Source of the DNA: UBA1413 sp964650525
GTDB taxonomy: Bacteria > Bacteroidota > Bacteroidia > Bacteroidales > Prolixibacteraceae
Length of the DNA: 64,000 nucleotides
Assembly: GCA_964650525.1 (NCBI GenBank)
Contig: CAZYUA010000016.1
Coordinates: 1 to 64,000 of the forward strand
Reading direction: 5' to 3'
Positions 60,952 to 64,000 of this stretch are shown piece after piece. The notes under the pieces were generated by a model. That model was not told the DNA's origin. It worked only from the letters and a program-made list of their open reading frames with translations, and did no database searches. Positions within the stretch are counted from its first letter, which is position 1; every line of letters begins with the position of its first letter. A program made the position numbers and the translations under genes.

Positions 60952-63900
60952 TCAGGGTGTCGCAGCCGGTTCCGCCCGCTTACCGGGCTTGCGGAACAGC
61001 GTCAGGAACTTCTGCCAAAACTCCCGGGTGGTATCGAAATTCTCCTTGTAACTGAGCCCCAGACCCTGGGTGTAGGGAGCCGTTTCGTAGATCAGGTTGT
61101 TGTTCGACCGGTTATAGGCTTTCAGCTGGAGCTTACCGCTGGGGGTGAGCTTCACGTTAATTTCGAAATCACCCACCAGTTCGCTGTTGTTCATACTGGT
61201 GGGATTGGTATTGTTGGCGATGTTCCCGTTGATGGTCACCCGGTCGTTAAAAATCTGGGTGCTCAGTGCCAGTTCGATTTCATCGCCTGTAATCTGGTTC
61301 CCCGGGCGGTAGTTGAAGCCCACATCCACATCTTTGTTGATCCGGGAGAGCCAGTTGCTGAGCTGGTTAGAGAAGAGGTCACTGGCCGTGCTCCCGATCA
61401 GGGAGCCGGTGGTGGGCTCATAGTTTCCCCGGATATATTCAGGGGTGTAGAACCTTCCGAGGACCAGCAGCGACAGCATCTGCCGGTTCAGGTCCTCCTG
61501 GGTGGTGAAGAATTGCTGCATTTCATCGCGGAGCCGGGCTTCCAGGTCGGGAAATACAATGTCGAAACCGATGTCGGGGCTGATGAGGTCTCCGGTCAGG
61601 AGGATCTTGCACTCCACGGGAACCCGCTGGTTAGAACCCGCGTTTTCTGAAGTTCCTGCCATCAGCTCATACAGGGAGGCCTTCAGCTTATAGACAGCCT
61701 TGAGGTCGATGACCGCATTATAGGGGTCGCCCGACCAGGTTACCGAACCCCCCGGTTCCACCACGAATCGTTTGTTGATTACATCCTGGACAGTAAAGAG
61801 GTATTCGCCCTGTGTAAGGTCCAGGTTCCCGGAGAGGAAGATGTTTCCGGCCTTATCCATCCGGAAACGGAGGGTTCCTTCGCCCTGGCCGCTGATGAGG
61901 TCGCTGATCTGGGTATTGTAAATCATCTGGACCCTGGCATCCGGGGTCACATGCATCAGAAGGTCCATTTCAAATCCGCTGGAGGGTGGAGTGCGGGCCA
62001 CAACGGGTGCGGTTACCCTGCCCGTGTCGGGGGAGACAAAGCGCACAAAATCGTAACGCGTGACCTCGGCATCATCGCTGAGCACAATGGTCCCCGCAGT
62101 TTCCGGCAGCGAGGTTGCCTCCCCTGCCAGTAAAACATCCGATCCATGCCCGGTAATGGTAATATTGCCGGCAGCTACCACCTTCCCGTAAAATTGTTCG
62201 CTGCTTTTGGCGGTAGTGTTCATGGCCAGGATCTTTCCTGTCGACAGGTGAAGGTCGAAATCCATATTCTGGAAGCTGTCGTGGCGGATGGTGCCGGTAA
62301 AAAGGCCCCGGTTGCCCTGCCGGTCCCTGAAACGGATGTTATCGAAAATAATTTTGTCGCCGGCAAAGTGCACGGAGTCGTTCAGTTCGTAGGTCACCTG
62401 GGTGTATCCGACTGTCAGTCCGGCATCCCGGCAAAAGACGGCACCGTCGAGAAGAATTTTTTCCGGTGTGCCCTGCAGACGGATCTTTCCGCTGCCGTAG
62501 CCGTAAAATCCGGTCAGCACGTCGGTGATAACCGTATTCAGGATTACCAGCGGCTGGTTTTCAAAGTCGAAGGTGAAATCCATATGGGTAGTCCGCGGGT
62601 CCATGGATCCCTTTGCCAGGAGCTCTAATTTGCCGTTTTTTTCGATGGTGAGTTCCCCGTTCATCAGCCTGGTTTCGCTGTCCCAGTGGCTGAAAAGGCT
62701 GACATCGCCGATGCCCTGGTTGCGGAATTCAAGACCGTCGAGCCTGAGGTCGGAGCGGAACAACCGGTCCTTGTATAGATCGGAAAGCGATATGCTCCCG
62801 TTGAATGTACCTTTCATTTCGTCGCGTAACCCCAGGTAATATGCAGCGGAGGGAAGCCCTATATTTTGCAGATCGATGCGTAGCTGTTCTTCCGGATTGG
62901 TGGAGATCTTTCCGTTGATGGCGATCTTTTGGTTGCCGTTGCTGAACGAAAATCCCTGAATGTTGACTGAGGTTGTGTCGATCCGGAGGGAGGTCTGCGA
63001 CAACTGCCAGGCACTATCGGCCAGGATGATGGTGGCGGGATTGACACGGATATCTGTAAATGGTTTTGCCCTTCCCTCCATGCGGGTGAACAGGAATTCC
63101 GATTCAATCTCCCCCTTATAGGTAAGTTTCTTGCGGTTATCCCACCCGATGCGTGTGCCGACGATGTCTCCGCCAGCCGTGGCTTCCAGGCTGATGTTGA
63201 AAAGGTCGGTTTGATTGGCCAGGTGAGCCCTGTCCAGGGTAATGTCTGAGAATAATTTTCTGTTTTCCGGGGAGAGGCGGAACTCCAGGTTATCGAACGC
63301 CATATCCTGGTAAGTCAGAGAGGGGATCTTCCCGAACAGTTCCAGCCCGGAGTCTCCTGAATCGATTTTTCCGTGGATGGCAAAAGGCCCAGTGACTTTC
63401 AGATCGGGCAGAAACACGGCTGTCAGCTCGTCCAGGTTCCTGACGTCAAAGCTGAATCCGAATTTATTGGCAGCGATGCTCACCGGGGTCTCACCGGCGC
63501 CGGGGGCAAAGGCAGGAAGATAAGCGGCCACCACCTGACGGAAGGATTGAGGAAGATAGCCCAGGTGGTATTCTCCCGTAATGGTGCCGTCAAGATAGTC
63601 GGAATACAGATTAATGCGGCTGCTCTCCTCATTCAGGCTGGTGCTTACCGTAAGGCTGGCAAACTCCATCTGTCCGTTCTGGTTTTGGTAGCTGCCATTG
63701 TAGACCTGCACCAGTCCCTCGAAACTGTCGAAACTGCTGCCCGAGAAGTTGGCAGTCATCTCGAAAGAGAGATCGCTTTCTGTTGACCGGGAATCCAGCT
63801 GCAAGGCCACCAGGTCTGCTTTCTGCAGGTTCAGGATAAAGTCGAATTCCGGGGTTTTCTCATTCAGGTTGAGGACCCCCGAGAAATTCAGTTTCAGGTT

Positions 63901-64000
63901 GGGGTCGTCGAGGGTCACATTTCCGTCAAATTTCCTGTTTTCGATTTTTCCGTCGAGCAGGAGGTTGTGATAGGTGTATTGATAGGCACGGAGGCTGGAA
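60952..64000 (-). CDS. tamB: Translocation and assembly module TamB, C-terminal part
   Basis: The visible part encodes over 1,000 residues and remains open at the window end (the frame continues through 64000 without a stop), so the N-terminus, including any membrane anchor, lies outside. TamB is a large inner-membrane-anchored periplasmic protein that bridges to the outer membrane and helps lipid transport or outer-membrane protein assembly. Long runs of alternating beta strands and the C-terminal DUF490 block are visible (GEGTLRFRMDKAGNIFLSGNLDL, then VDVGFNYRPGNQITGDEIELAL). The C-terminus (KRAEPAATP) is charged. It ends near the bidirectional terminator after ppdK. Confidence 0.92.
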   Translation of the reverse strand, partial: SSLRAYQYTYHNLLLDGKIENRKFDGNVTLDDPNLKLNFSGVLNLNEKTPEFDFILNLQKADLVALQLDSRSTESDLSFEMTANFSGSSFDSFEGLVQVYNGSYQNQNGQMEFASLTVSTSLNEESSRINLYSDYLDGTITGEYHLGYLPQSFRQVVAAYLPAFAPGAGETPVSIAANKFGFSFDVRNLDELTAVFLPDLKVTGPFAIHGKIDSGDSGLELFGKIPSLTYQDMAFDNLEFRLSPENRKLFSDITLDRAHLANQTDLFNISLEATAGGDIVGTRIGWDNRKKLTYKGEIESEFLFTRMEGRAKPFTDIRVNPATIILADSAWQLSQTSLRIDTTSVNIQGFSFSNGNQKIAINGKISTNPEEQLRIDLQNIGLPSAAYYLGLRDEMKGTFNGSISLSDLYKDRLFRSDLRLDGLEFRNQGIGDVSLFSHWDSETRLMNGELTIEKNGKLELLAKGSMDPRTTHMDFTFDFENQPLVILNTVITDVLTGFYGYGSGKIRLQGTPEKILLDGAVFCRDAGLTVGYTQVTYELNDSVHFAGDKIIFDNIRFRDRQGNRGLFTGTIRHDSFQNMDFDLHLSTGKILAMNTTAKSSEQFYGKVVAAGNITITGHGSDVLLAGEATSLPETAGTIVLSDDAEVTRYDFVRFVSPDTGRVTAPVVARTPPSSGFEMDLLMHVTPDARVQMIYNTQISDLISGQGEGTLRFRMDKAGNIFLSGNLDLTQGEYLFTVQDVINKRFVVEPGGSVTWSGDPYNAVIDLKAVYKLKASLYELMAGTSENAGSNQRVPVECKILLTGDLISPDIGFDIVFPDLEARLRDEMQQFFTTQEDLNRQMLSLLVLGRFYTPEYIRGNYEPTTGSLIGSTASDLFSNQLSNWLSRINKDVDVGFNYRPGNQITGDEIELALSTQIFNDRVTINGNIANNTNPTSMNNSELVGDFEINVKLTPSGKLQLKAYNRSNNNLIYETAPYTQGLGLSYKENFDTTREFWQKFLTLFRKPGKRAEPAATP

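Noticed and set aside
1..64000. CRISPR array, defence island, prophage or toxin-antitoxin system
   Set aside because: No regularly spaced repeats, no cas, restriction, phage or paired small toxin genes were found; mazG is the pyrophosphohydrolase, not part of mazEF.

Overview
The window comes from a bacterium of the phylum Bacteroidetes (Bacteroidota), most likely an anaerobic or facultative member of the order Bacteroidales. Three large exported proteins end in type IX secretion (T9SS type A) sorting domains. Several promoters fit the Bacteroidetes pattern TTTG-N17-23-TAnnTTTG. Thioredoxin-like proteins with DUF4369-type N-terminal regions, Tat-exported Gfo/Idh/MocA oxidoreductases and an rseC-rnfBCDGEA operon all fit the same phylum. 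Base composition is roughly balanced, apart from an AT-rich islet at about 9.13-10.99 kb. No rRNA, CRISPR array, phage, integrase or transposase gene is visible. I cannot name a genus.

Layout. 0-8.9 kb: a GNAT-like protein, ribosomal protein L31 (type B) and Lon protease on the plus strand face a minus-strand operon of a START-like protein, an LptF/LptG permease and two glycosyltransferases, which suggests an envelope theme. 9.0-11 kb: tRNA-Met is followed by an AT-rich islet with a lipoprotein and a SAM methyltransferase. 11-15.6 kb: a TrkH potassium channel is transcribed with a KdpD-like kinase and a KdpE-like regulator, followed by a membrane methyltransferase. 15.9-20 kb: a 1364-residue secreted subtilase carries a recently duplicated 67-residue calcium-binding-like repeat. 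20.5-25.3 kb: three Gfo/Idh/MocA oxidoreductases, two of them Tat-exported, flank a cytidylate-kinase-like protein. 25.3-28.7 kb: phoH-purC-tlpA-proC-like run on the minus strand. 29-32.4 kb: mazG, dinB and a divergent LexA-like HTH-S24 regulator form a probable small SOS module.

32.4-36.4 kb: two related thioredoxin-fold exported proteins surround a glycosyltransferase. 36.4-45.3 kb: an exported RraA-like protein precedes the complete Rnf operon (rseC, rnfB, rnfC, rnfD, rnfG, rnfE, rnfA) and a class A penicillin-binding protein. Rnf couples ferredoxin oxidation to NAD reduction and to sodium or proton pumping, which suits an anaerobic fermenter. 45.3-49.7 kb: a ClC-type channel or exchanger, serine hydroxymethyltransferase and a TSUP transporter, with REP-like palindromes between genes. 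50-54.2 kb, minus strand: gamma-glutamyltransferase, a secreted GH5 glycanase and a HAD phosphatase. 55-57.7 kb: a secreted HYR-domain adhesin-like protein. 58.1-60.8 kb: pyruvate phosphate dikinase, consistent with PPi-linked glycolysis. The last 3 kb is the C-terminal part of TamB, cut by the window end.

No gene cluster here is clearly a novel system. The least explained signals are intergenic: a candidate small RNA with a bidirectional terminator near 57.8-57.95 kb, dispersed palindromic repeats at 47.3 and 49.9 kb, a short sequence shared between 20.1 and 49.7 kb, a duplicated operator-like element at 24.13-24.20 kb, and a duplicated AT-rich box in front of the LexA-like gene.
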